Of a DNA stretch of 33,961 bases, positions 23,205 to 31,224 are shown piece by piece; position 1 is the stretch's first letter, and every line of letters starts with the position of its first letter. Made by a program: the position numbers and the translations under genes. Location of the stretch: positions 1-33,961 of the IMG/VR virus record IMGVR_UViG_3300037189_018126; one strand, 5' to 3'. The notes below the pieces were generated by a model, which made no database searches, was not told the origin of the DNA, and saw nothing but the letters and a program-made list of their open reading frames with translations. The stretch is from a virus.

Positions 23205-23936
23205 TCAGTACGCCGGCTGCTTGCCGTTGCGGACCCACTCCTCAAGCGTCATCCCGTTTCGCTCGGCCCACTCTTGCGGCGAAATGCTGCGCACCTCACT
23301 GCCGCGGATTCGCCGGGCGGACTCGCCCTGCTGGCGAAGGCGCGCCACCTCGTCCTGGACGCGCTTCTCTTCGGCGGCTTTTTGCTCGCGCTGGAGGCGC
23401 TGGCCTTCCGCATTCATCCGGGCTTGCATTTCCGCAGAACGAGCCGCGCCGGACTTGTTCAAGGCGGACATGCGGGACTGAGCGCCGGCTCCGTAGTCTC
23501 TCTCCAGCTGCCCAAAGTAGTCGCCCCCGGCCCCGCCAGCCAAAGCAGCGTCCAAATCCGTCACTTGCGCCGCCTTACCGTAGGCGCGCTGCAGCAGCGC
23601 CTGCCGCCCCGCGTCCGCCTTGAGGTTGCTGACGCCGCCGCCATTCATGGCCGCCTGCCCGGCCTGCATGGCCATGCGGTTGGCCACGTCCTGATTGGCC
23701 GCCAGCTGCTGGCCAAAGCCCACAAAGCCGGTGGGGCCTGCGCGGGCGGGCTCCTCCACCTGCACCGGCGCCTCCGGCGGCCCCATGTAGTTGTTGGCGA
23801 GGGGTTTGGGCTGTCCAGCAAGGGGCACACCCTGCATAGGCTGCTGGCCCTGCTGCATGCCCATTGCTTTCTGCTGCTGGGCGCGGCGGGCGCGCTCGTC
23901 CATCTCCTGCGGCTGCTGTGGGAAGTTGGGCGGCAT
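23205..23936 (-). CDS. Probable structural protein, Gln-rich
   Basis: A 243-residue protein from ATG 23936 (GGAGGGAG upstream), overlapping the previous stop (TGATG). The N-terminal 60 residues are rich in Pro, Gln and Met, then helical repeats with many Arg, Glu and Ala. The end reads ISPQEWAERNGMTLEEWVRNG. No family is recognised; its place between the tail-nozzle and ejection genes points to a virion component. Confidence 0.62.
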   Translation of the reverse strand: MPPNFPQQPQEMDERARRAQQQKAMGMQQGQQPMQGVPLAGQPKPLANNYMGPPEAPVQVEEPARAGPTGFVGFGQQLAANQDVANRMAMQAGQAAMNGGGVSNLKADAGRQALLQRAYGKAAQVTDLDAALAGGAGGDYFGQLERDYGAGAQSRMSALNKSGAARSAEMQARMNAEGQRLQREQKAAEEKRVQDEVARLRQQGESARRIRGSEVRSISPQEWAERNGMTLEEWVRNGKQPAY

Positions 23937-24319
23937 CAGTCTCCCTCCACCTTCAACGTGATGGCCCAGTTGGCGGGGGCGTACGCGCCCGACATGAGGC
24001 CGGTTAGGTAGCGAATGGTGATGCCGGTGGGCGAGGGCCGCCAATCACAGAAGACGGCCTGTGTATGAAGTTGCGTCTCCGGCACGTCAAGGTTGCGCAC
24101 CGCTCCCACCAGCACCACCCGGGGGCGGAAGCCGTCCGGCAGCGCCACTTCCATGGGGAAGGCTGACTGGTTGGTTTGGCCGGTGCGGATGGTGAGGTCA
24201 CAGAAGACGGTGCGCGGCACGTCCGCAAAGACGCCACGCAGCGTGGCCATGAGTTGATTCCACGCGAGGGGAAGGTTTTCCCCGTCCCGCAAGGTGCGCG
24301 TGGGAAAACTAAGGCCCAC
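23936..24319 (-). CDS. Hypothetical virion-associated protein
   Basis: A 127-residue protein from GTG 24319, overlapping the nozzle gene end by 11 bases. It opens VGLSFPTRTLRDGENLPLAWNQL and looks beta-rich (PDGFRPRVVLVGAVRNL, ITIRYLTGL). Not recognised. It may be a small tail component. Confidence 0.6.
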   Translation of the reverse strand: MGLSFPTRTLRDGENLPLAWNQLMATLRGVFADVPRTVFCDLTIRTGQTNQSAFPMEVALPDGFRPRVVLVGAVRNLDVPETQLHTQAVFCDWRPSPTGITIRYLTGLMSGAYAPANWAITLKVEGD

Positions 24320-26747
24320 GGGTGAGCCTCGGGCCATAGGGGCGGAAGTGCAGCGCCATGCCTGCCACGTCGAAGCCAAGCGACAACTCCGCAGAGGCCA
24401 GCGTCACCGCCATACGTGCTGCGCGCCCGCAGTCCCGGCCTACCGGCAGCCGGTGCATCTTGTTGTTGACGGGCGTGGAGTAGGTGGTGGTGACGGATGC
24501 CGTCTCCTCGGCCGTCGTGGCTGCCTGCGTCTCGGTGGCCAGTGTCACCGTGACGGCCCGGGGTCGGTCATCCCCGAAGAGGAACTGCACTTCCCGCCAG
24601 TGCTTGCCGGCGGCGGCGTCCCCGGCGTCCTGGTAGGCCCACGTCACCGAGCGCTTGATGGTGGTGGTGGCTCCCGCGTCGGTGCTGTCCGCGTAATCAT
24701 TCTTGGAGAAGGCGCGGCGCTCGATGAAGCACCAGCCGTCTGCCGTGGCGTTGCCACCCAGCGTCATGCCCACCGCCGTGGGGCCTCCCTGCGAGTAGCA
24801 CCCACAGCTGTGCGTCTGCGCGGAGGCCAAGTCCGATGCGGTGCGATACCAGCGGGACCAACTGCGCGCCCGCCGGTCGTACACGTAGGCGTAGCTGCAG
24901 GCCGTAGCGCTGACGCTGGCGGGCAGCCAGAAGAGGACACGGTGGTCCAGCAGGTGCGCCACCGCGAAGGCGTACAGCGCCAGCGGGCGCCCGCCGGTGC
25001 TGGGGTTGTACAGCAGCGACTGCAGCACCGTGCGCAAGTCGCTGTCGATGTCCCCGCTGATGTAGCTGACGCTGCCCTCCGTCACCTCCACCGCGCCCTG
25101 GCTGGTGAGGAAGAAGAGGCTGCCGTCCAGCGTGCAGCACGTTTCCGGGGCCGCGCAGATGCACGTCAGGTCCACCGGATTCACGTCCCAGTTGGTGTAG
25201 TCGCTGCCCAGCACGCGGTACAGGCCCGCATCCGTCACCACGTACAGCTGACTCCCCAGCGGGATGATGCGGAGGATATTGCTGCCCGTCGGCCCCACTT
25301 CGAGGAAGTTGACGACGGGCACCGCCTCGGGCTGCCCCGGCTTGCTGAAGTAGAGCCGGTTTCCTGCACCATCCGCGGTGGAGCTCGCCGCGGTGGACAG
25401 CGCCGGCACGTAGGCAGTGCCGTTGGCAGAGGCCTGCGCGGTAAAGATGCTGCCCGTCTCCAGCCGGGACTCCACCAGCACCTTGCCCGGGGCGTCCGGG
25501 GCGCTGCCGCTGATGTAGTAGGCGTAGACGCTGGTGTTGCTGGCCGACTTGTTGATGGCTGCCACCAGGTTGGTGGCCGTCGCCTCGATGTTGGCCGAAG
25601 CCGTGCCGGACGTCTCCACCACGAATTGGTTGGCCGTGGGCGTGCCCGGGGCAATGGCTGTATACGTCACGCCGGCAATGGTGAGTGTCTGGCCGGCTGC
25701 CAGCCCGCCAGTGCCGGTGCCGAGGATTTGAAACACCAGCCGCTGGCGGCCCGCTGCCTCGGTGCCCCGGCTTCTGTCCACGTACCAGGCGCAGTCTCGC
25801 CACATGGCCACGTCCCACGACGTCAGCGGGGGCGTATTGGCGTTGAGGGCACCCACCCGCACACCCTCCTCGCCGGTGTTGGGGTTGGTGTAGAGGTACG
25901 CTCCGCGCAGTGAGTCCGGCTGCTTGTCCGTGACGTCCACGTAGCCGTTGGAGATGTTGGTGGCAGTGAGGTAGGCCTCGTAGACAAGCTGCATCTCATC
26001 CGAGGGCGTTTGGCCGTTGGCCACCTGCCCGCTGCGGTACAGCTGCACGAAGTAGGACGTGGTGAGGGCGGTGGAGGCGGTGTTGTTGGCCTTAGGCAGC
26101 AGCACCCGCACCACCACGTTGCGCGCCACGCCCGCGGCGTAGCCGGTGGTGCCGGTGGCGTTAGCCACCACGTTGCGGCCGCCCGGGGCGCCCAGTTGGA
26201 TGTTTCCCCCCGCGCCCCGGCCAACCACGGCGCGGTAGGCCGCGCACTGGCCGTCCGCAAGGAAGCCGCCGGTGTCCACCAGTACGTTGGTGGGGCCGTA
26301 CCTGTCGATGCCGATGCACTTGGGCAGGCCGGCGGGGATGAGGGTGGCGCTGGTGAGTTTCTGCACCCCCTGCTGGCAGGTAAGGTACAGGCTGCCCAGG
26401 GCCTCGGCCCCGTGCATTCGCTCGCCCAGGCTGGGGTCATTGCTGACGCTGCCGGACACCGCCATCCACGTCCCGGTGCCGTCGCTGCTGTTGTTGGTGC
26501 GGAGGTTGGCCGCACCTCCGGCGGTGCCGTAGTTGGCCACCACCTGCTGCAAGTAGGGCACCACGGCCCACGTCTGGCCGCCCACGCCGTAGGTGTAGCG
26601 CTTCAGCCCGCGACGACTCTGGATGTACCCGGGGCGCTCAAACACCACGTTGTCAGCCACAATGAGGGCGTCGCGTGGCACCAACAGCGGGTTGGGGGCC
26701 GTCACCAACCCCCGCGCATTCACCTGCAGGACGGAGGCGCTGGGCAT
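24309..26747 (-). CDS. Tail nozzle protein (T7 gp12-like)
   Basis: An 812-residue protein. It opens with VTAPNPLLVPRDALIVADNVVFERPGYIQSRRGL, the start typical of podovirus nozzle (tail tubular B) proteins. Beta-propeller-like strands follow, with LYVVTDAGLYRVLG (about 525-540) and RRARSWSRWYR among them. It forms the lower tail tube through which DNA leaves. A Cys-rich patch (CICAAPETCC) is unusual. Position next to the adaptor gene supports the call. Confidence 0.8.
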   Translation of the reverse strand: MPSASVLQVNARGLVTAPNPLLVPRDALIVADNVVFERPGYIQSRRGLKRYTYGVGGQTWAVVPYLQQVVANYGTAGGAANLRTNNSSDGTGTWMAVSGSVSNDPSLGERMHGAEALGSLYLTCQQGVQKLTSATLIPAGLPKCIGIDRYGPTNVLVDTGGFLADGQCAAYRAVVGRGAGGNIQLGAPGGRNVVANATGTTGYAAGVARNVVVRVLLPKANNTASTALTTSYFVQLYRSGQVANGQTPSDEMQLVYEAYLTATNISNGYVDVTDKQPDSLRGAYLYTNPNTGEEGVRVGALNANTPPLTSWDVAMWRDCAWYVDRSRGTEAAGRQRLVFQILGTGTGGLAAGQTLTIAGVTYTAIAPGTPTANQFVVETSGTASANIEATATNLVAAINKSASNTSVYAYYISGSAPDAPGKVLVESRLETGSIFTAQASANGTAYVPALSTAASSTADGAGNRLYFSKPGQPEAVPVVNFLEVGPTGSNILRIIPLGSQLYVVTDAGLYRVLGSDYTNWDVNPVDLTCICAAPETCCTLDGSLFFLTSQGAVEVTEGSVSYISGDIDSDLRTVLQSLLYNPSTGGRPLALYAFAVAHLLDHRVLFWLPASVSATACSYAYVYDRRARSWSRWYRTASDLASAQTHSCGCYSQGGPTAVGMTLGGNATADGWCFIERRAFSKNDYADSTDAGATTTIKRSVTWAYQDAGDAAAGKHWREVQFLFGDDRPRAVTVTLATETQAATTAEETASVTTTYSTPVNNKMHRLPVGRDCGRAARMAVTLASAELSLGFDVAGMALHFRPYGPRLTRGP

Positions 26748-26750
26748 GCC

Positions 26751-27713
26751 CTAGAACCACCTTCCCACGCGGGCGCGTGGACGACTCAACAGGCGGCCCA
26801 CCACCTTCTTGGGCTCACCCTCCACCCGGTTGGCAATGATGCCGATGGCGTCTTTCTCCATTTGGGCCGCATTGGCCTCAGCGGCCTGCAGGGCCTCCAA
26901 GTCACCAATAGACTGCAGAACGCGGCAGAGGGTGCGCTGGTACAGCAAGTTGTGCAGCTCTGGAGGCAACTGCACCACCGGCGTGGTTTCCGCTGCCGAC
27001 AGGTAGTCCCCGGCACTATTGGCGGTGGAGAAGTCCGAGGGCAAGTCCGTGGCATTCACCACCACATAGCCAGCGCCCGAGGACACCGGCACCGCGCCCA
27101 CCATGAGGGTGCGGAAGCCAGGGCGGCCCATCACCACATCCAGCCGTTGACCGCCCAAGTCGTCCCCGGTGGCGCTGTGGTTGATGCGGGTGAGGCCGGC
27201 GCTGGGAGTGTTGGCCTGCACCGTCGTCACCGTGGGGGTGGCCGAGGCGCTCACCGGCACCAGCCAAGACGGCCGCAGCAGGTACTTGAGCACCAGCGTG
27301 GCTGCACTAGTGGTGGAGGGCGTCGGCACCAGCATCACGCTGTCAGACTCAAGGAAGAAGGCCCACGGGTACACCGAAGGGGCCGTCGTCATCATCTCCG
27401 GGTAGGCCTCCGGGGCGATGCGGGCAAGGTTCTGCAGGCTGCCGTCACTCAGCTGCAGCAGCACGTCCCGCAGCTTGTTGCCGATGCCACGGGATGGCAC
27501 CCGGTAGCCCTGCTGGTTGCCCACCAGGGCGGTGCTGTACGGCTGGACGTAGAACTCCTCGCGCACGGCCATGACGAGGGGCAACAGGCGGGCCTGTAAC
27601 TCCTTGTTGGCGTGCGCGAGGATGTCCGCGTCCGAGACACCGGAAGGCGCCGAGTCCGGCAGCATGCCGCTGCGGCGAACGTCCGCCAACAGCTCTGTGG
27701 TTGTCCACGCCAT
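26751..27713 (-). CDS. Tail adaptor protein (T7 gp11-like)
   Basis: A 320-residue protein. The N-terminal helices (TTELLADVRRSGMLPDSA, DADILAHANKELQARLLPLV) and the later LPPELHNLLYQRTLCRVLQSIGD are typical of adaptor/gatekeeper proteins that join portal to tail nozzle. The middle is beta-rich. It lies between the head genes and the nozzle gene, as in podoviruses. Confidence 0.78.
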   Translation of the reverse strand: MAWTTTELLADVRRSGMLPDSAPSGVSDADILAHANKELQARLLPLVMAVREEFYVQPYSTALVGNQQGYRVPSRGIGNKLRDVLLQLSDGSLQNLARIAPEAYPEMMTTAPSVYPWAFFLESDSVMLVPTPSTTSAATLVLKYLLRPSWLVPVSASATPTVTTVQANTPSAGLTRINHSATGDDLGGQRLDVVMGRPGFRTLMVGAVPVSSGAGYVVVNATDLPSDFSTANSAGDYLSAAETTPVVQLPPELHNLLYQRTLCRVLQSIGDLEALQAAEANAAQMEKDAIGIIANRVEGEPKKVVGRLLSRPRARVGRWF

Positions 27714-27729
27714 GTGCCGGCCTCCTTGG

Positions 27730-27996
27730 CTACTTCAGCTGCTCGTAGAGGGCGCGCAGCAACTCCGCGTCCTCGTCGGGCAACTCATTCTCCTTGGACT
27801 TGGGCTTGGCGCCGTCCTCCAGCGAAGCCTCGGCCGCCTCTTCCTCGGGCGACTCCTCGCCCTGGTAGGCCTTGCCCAGCTTGGCCTTCAGCTTGGCCGC
27901 CATCATCTGCTTGAAGAGGCCGGCCATCTTCTCCTTGGCCTTCCCAGCGGCTGCCTTGTCCGTCTTCATGTAGGCCATGGGGTTGTCCAGGGGCAT
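27730..27996 (-). CDS. Hypothetical charged protein in the head-tail block
   Basis: An 88-residue protein: first a Lys/Ala helix (KAAAGKAKEKMAGLFKQMM), then an acidic end (SPEEEAAEASLEDG, LPDEDAELLRALYEQ). No clear ribosome-binding site; ATG 27996 or 27978 may be used. Not recognised; a small structural or assembly protein by position. Confidence 0.6.
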   Translation of the reverse strand: MPLDNPMAYMKTDKAAAGKAKEKMAGLFKQMMAAKLKAKLGKAYQGEESPEEEAAEASLEDGAKPKSKENELPDEDAELLRALYEQLK

Positions 27997-27999
27997 GGC

Positions 28000-28521
28000 T
28001 TAGAGAGTCACCACCACGGGGGTGTTGCTGCCGCCTGCGCCGCTCGCCAACCGCGCACCCGAGGCCGTCGCCGTACCAACGGAGGCCGACGCAGCCAGGG
28101 TGATGCAGTTGCCGGTGATGCCCGGCTGCAGCGCCACGATGGTGACGATGGGGCCGACGGCCACCGCGGACACCAAGTAGCGCACCAGCGGGTCCACGCT
28201 GGCGTTGATGGCCGCCGCCAGCAGCGCCGCCGTCGCCGTGAGGGACGTGGCGTAGGTGACGGTGACGGCCACGCCGTTGATGGTGGCCGTATAGGTGCCG
28301 CTGCTGCCGGTGGCCAGCGTGACGGTGCCCGTGGCGGGCGCCAGCGCGGTGGTGGCCGTGCCTGCGTTGATGGTGAGGCTGGTGCCCTTCTTCGGGCCAG
28401 CCACCAGTGCGCGGACAAAGCCAATGACGAGCTGCACAGCCGCGTTGCCGCGCCGGGCCGCGCCGTTGACGCCCAGGTTGAAGGGCGAGGGGTGGTTGAT
28501 GCTGATGATGGTGTTTGCCAT
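28000..28521 (-). CDS. Probable head decoration or minor head protein
   Basis: A 173-residue protein from ATG 28521 (GGAG 9 bases upstream). It is rich in Ala, Val, Thr and Gly, with a beta-rich pattern (TATINGVAVTVTYATSL, then a helix, then GPIVTIVALQPGITGN). This Ig-like or jellyroll-like style and its position after the capsid gene suggest a capsid decoration protein, but no specific family is recognised. Confidence 0.6.
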   Translation of the reverse strand: MANTIISINHPSPFNLGVNGAARRGNAAVQLVIGFVRALVAGPKKGTSLTINAGTATTALAPATGTVTLATGSSGTYTATINGVAVTVTYATSLTATAALLAAAINASVDPLVRYLVSAVAVGPIVTIVALQPGITGNCITLAASASVGTATASGARLASGAGGSNTPVVVTL

Positions 28522-28607
28522 GTGCGAAGTCTCCAGAGGGTTGGAGTTACGCAACAGCAGGGTGGCCGCATGGGGAGGGACGGCCACCCTGCCGTCGCAA
28601 CTACGCG

Positions 28608-29870
28608 CTAGGCGTAGGTGATGCCCGCAAGGACGGTGGTGCGCCGGGGGGCCTCAACGAAGAGGGCCTGGTTGGCGTAGCACCGCATTTCCGCGCCGGC
28701 CGAGTTGGCCAACTCAAGGATGAGCGCCTCCTCGGTGCCGCGGCGGCTGATGAAGGTGAGGTCCGTGGCGCCGATGCGCTTGGCCTCGTCCGGGTTGAAG
28801 ACGTGGCACAGGCCGTCCTTCTGGAGCGGGTGCGCCAGAATCTCCAAGCTGCCGTTCTGGTAGTAGTACTTGATGCTGCCGAACCCGTTCTCGCCCTTCT
28901 TGCCGTAGGACGAGTCCAGCATGCGCAGCGCCGCGAGGTCCGTGTTGAGCACCTCGAAGGCCTTCGGGCTCACCACCGCGAGGTATTCGCCCTCGGCGCC
29001 GAACGCCACCGGGGACGCCATCGCCTCCAGCAGCTTGCCCATCGAGATGGTGCCGGTGCTGGTGGAGTAGATGTTGCCCGCCCACGTCTCGTAGGTGGCT
29101 GCGTCCACGTTGAAGAGGGTGCCGGTGTTGCGAAGAATCTTGTCGAGGCCCGCCATCTCCGTGGTGGGGCTGGAGGACTCAAAGAAGAGGTGCTGCCCCG
29201 CCGCCAGGCCGGAGGTGTTCCAGCTGGACGACGAGACGTTGACCGTCTTGTTGTTGATGTCCACCGAGGTGACGACCAGCTTGTTGCTGTTCACCTTGGA
29301 GCCGGTCAGGGTGGAGGCGAAGACGTCCAGCGTGGCGCCCACGCAGCCCGCCCAGATGCCCGATGACCACGACTCGTCCGTGACGACGATGGCCGCGGTG
29401 TACGGGCCAGAGCCTGCCGAGGTGACGGACGAGATGGCGCCGATGCCGCGCTGGCCGTGCAGCATGGACAGCTCCAGCCGCTTGGCGGTGGAGGTGGCCA
29501 GCCGCTTGACGATGTGCTTGGTGGCGTTGCCGAAGGCCTTGGGGCCGGCCTGTGCGGCGCGGTAGATGGACTCGTAGTCCACCTGGGCGCGGCCGAAAAT
29601 CTGAGCGCCTTCCACCTGGGCGTCCTGCAGCACGCCGGCCACGGGGTCGAGCAGCGTCACCGGAGCCGAGGCGTTGGCTTGGCTATAGGTCACACCATGT
29701 TCCATGGCGACCGTCACGGGCTGGTGGTACTTGGAACCGACCATCGTCGCCTCGCTGAACTTCACGCGGTTGGCGACCTTGAGGATGGGGGCGGTGAGGT
29801 CCTTGACCTCATTGGCGTAGACTTCCTTGAAAAACCCGACGAGAGACGACGTGCTGTTGATGGCAGGCAT
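28608..29870 (-). CDS. Major capsid protein
   Basis: A 420-residue HK97-fold-like coat protein. It opens with STSSLVGFFKEVYANEVKDL; YHQPVTVAMEHGVTYSQAN and the segment ending in TKHIVKRLATSTAKRLELSM are typical of podovirus-type coat proteins; a central insertion is beta-rich. The ATG at 29870 has GGAG 8 bases upstream, and this site sits at the base of a long inverted repeat in the leader. It follows the scaffold gene and precedes the decoration gene. Confidence 0.85.
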   Translation of the reverse strand: MPAINSTSSLVGFFKEVYANEVKDLTAPILKVANRVKFSEATMVGSKYHQPVTVAMEHGVTYSQANASAPVTLLDPVAGVLQDAQVEGAQIFGRAQVDYESIYRAAQAGPKAFGNATKHIVKRLATSTAKRLELSMLHGQRGIGAISSVTSAGSGPYTAAIVVTDESWSSGIWAGCVGATLDVFASTLTGSKVNSNKLVVTSVDINNKTVNVSSSSWNTSGLAAGQHLFFESSSPTTEMAGLDKILRNTGTLFNVDAATYETWAGNIYSTSTGTISMGKLLEAMASPVAFGAEGEYLAVVSPKAFEVLNTDLAALRMLDSSYGKKGENGFGSIKYYYQNGSLEILAHPLQKDGLCHVFNPDEAKRIGATDLTFISRRGTEEALILELANSAGAEMRCYANQALFVEAPRRTTVLAGITYA

Positions 29871-29879
29871 GATGAAACT

Positions 29880-29977
29880 CCGAGAGAGGGCGCCGGTGGC
29901 GCGAAAGGAGAGAGAGAAAGCCGGTGCTGCGCTCGCTCCGTCGGTGTCGCTTTCGCGCCTCCCGGGTGGCCTCTCGG
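29880..29977 (-). promoter_or_regulatory. Long inverted repeat in the capsid gene leader
   Basis: Outer arms: CCGAGAG (29880-29886) pairs with CTCTCGG (29971-29977). Inner arms: GGCGCGAAAG (29898-29907) pairs perfectly with CTTTCGCGCC (29950-29959). In the leftward mRNA the last outer arm contains part of the GGAG ribosome-binding site, so folding could reduce capsid translation or mark a processing site. There is no T-run, so a simple terminator is unlikely. The remaining 185-base gap (29871-30055) shows no other feature. Confidence 0.55.
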
Positions 29978-30055
29978 CGCCACGGTCAGCAGCTCTGACG
30001 AGTCTTCGGGGCTATTGTCATGGCAGTGAGCCTGCCGTTTGCTGCAAAGACAAGG

Positions 30056-30994
30056 TCACGCCCCGTAAGGGTCCTCATCCCAGAAGCTGCGCCGCTTCTT
30101 CTGGGCCTGCCGGGCCGCCTCCAGCGGGTCCTCGCTGGTGGGGCGCTTGTCTGGCTTGGCTTCCTGGCGCTGCTGCGCCTTGGGCGCATTGCCGCCGCGC
30201 AGTCGGGCCAAGTCCGCTTTTCGGATTTCGTTGGCGATGTCGTCACCCAGGAAGCGCAGCAACTGGTCGCCCTTCAGTTGCTTGGCGAAGTTGGACAGCT
30301 TCGCCTGCTGGTCCTGCATGTACATGCCCATGATGTCCTCAGACACCGGGTCCAGCCCCGCCTCCAGCGCCTGCTCGGCGTAGGGCATCATTTCCCGCAA
30401 CACCAGCGGCGCCAGCTCTGGCCCCCAGCCCAGCTTCTGCATCACCTCGGCGGCCGTCTTGGCGTACTGCTGGGCGATGGCGTCCGCCTGCGCGTCCAGC
30501 TCGGCCTCCTGCTTGGCCTTGGTGGCTTGGGCTTTCTCGGCCTCATAGGCCTGCAGCTTGCGCTCGTAGTCCTGCATCTTCCGCTGCTCGGGGGACAGCT
30601 GCTGGGGCGCAATGCGCTTGGCGTAGAGGGCCTCCTCCATGAAAGCCAGCGTGGCCTCCTCGTCCCCCAACGTCTCCGTCAGCAGCGCCAGGCGGTCCTC
30701 CAGGCTGCCGCCGCGCAGCTTCTCCAGACGGGACGCCTTAGACTCGGCCTCCTCGCGCATCCTCTTGGCCTGCTCAAATACCTCGGTGGCGCCGCGTCCC
30801 ATCTGTGCCCAGCGGGCCAACTGGTCCAGGTCGTCAACCGTCTCCTCTTTGCCCTTGAACTTCAGCTTGACGGGGGAGGGCAGCTTGCGCGGCGCGGCCT
30901 CGGTGGCCTCCTGCGCGGGCTGGCTGGGGGTGGACTGCTCGGAAGGTGCTTCAACTGCGGTGGCTTCGGTGGCGGCAACGGCCGCGTCGCTCAT
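30056..30994 (-). CDS. Scaffold protein
   Basis: A 312-residue protein with no cysteines or beta pattern: a disordered acidic start, VKLKFKGKEETVDDLDQL (about 40-58), a long coiled coil (KMQDYERKLQAYEAEKAQ region), and a basic disordered tail ending in RRSFWDEDPYG. This is the usual build of podovirus scaffolds that template the prohead. Located between portal and coat genes. It overlaps the preceding zinc-finger gene (ATGA). Confidence 0.82.
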   Translation of the reverse strand: MSDAAVAATEATAVEAPSEQSTPSQPAQEATEAAPRKLPSPVKLKFKGKEETVDDLDQLARWAQMGRGATEVFEQAKRMREEAESKASRLEKLRGGSLEDRLALLTETLGDEEATLAFMEEALYAKRIAPQQLSPEQRKMQDYERKLQAYEAEKAQATKAKQEAELDAQADAIAQQYAKTAAEVMQKLGWGPELAPLVLREMMPYAEQALEAGLDPVSEDIMGMYMQDQQAKLSNFAKQLKGDQLLRFLGDDIANEIRKADLARLRGGNAPKAQQRQEAKPDKRPTSEDPLEAARQAQKKRRSFWDEDPYGA

Positions 30995-31224
30995 GGCTTC
31001 CCCTGGCTTCCGTCCACTGGGCAGACGTCCCCGGTGGCCTCATTCCCGCAGACAAGACAGCGCCACGACGCACCCTGCGGGCAATGCGCGGCGGCTTCGG
31101 GCGCCACCGGCGGCGCCTCACTCCCCTGCAACTCAGGCTTGGCCTTGGGTTGGGCGCGGGACGTCCGCACGCTGGCCACCTTGGCCTTGATGGCGCGCAC
31201 CACGTCTGCAGGCTTGCGCGTCAC
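30991..31224 (-). CDS. Small zinc-finger-like protein between portal and scaffold
   Basis: A 77-residue protein from GTG 31224, which overlaps the portal stop (GTGA). A basic N-terminus (MTRKPADVVRAIKAKV) and a Pro-rich middle are followed by CPQGASWRCLVCGNEATGDVC: four cysteines likely to bind one zinc. Not recognised; an assembly or packaging accessory by position. Confidence 0.68.
   Translation of the reverse strand: MTRKPADVVRAIKAKVASVRTSRAQPKAKPELQGSEAPPVAPEAAAHCPQGASWRCLVCGNEATGDVCPVDGSQGKP

Noticed and set aside
22365-24319. A tape measure protein of a long-tailed phage
   Set aside because: The adaptor, nozzle and ejection-protein order and the lack of tail tube or tail terminator genes fit a short-tailed phage instead.
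24294-27599. Long rightward open frames (about 530 residues each) opposite the tail genes
   Set aside because: They lie in GC-rich DNA where the opposite strand seldom has stop codons. Their translations are low-complexity, rich in Gly, Val, His and Arg, lack motifs and lack good ribosome-binding sites, while the leftward frames are recognisable tail proteins.
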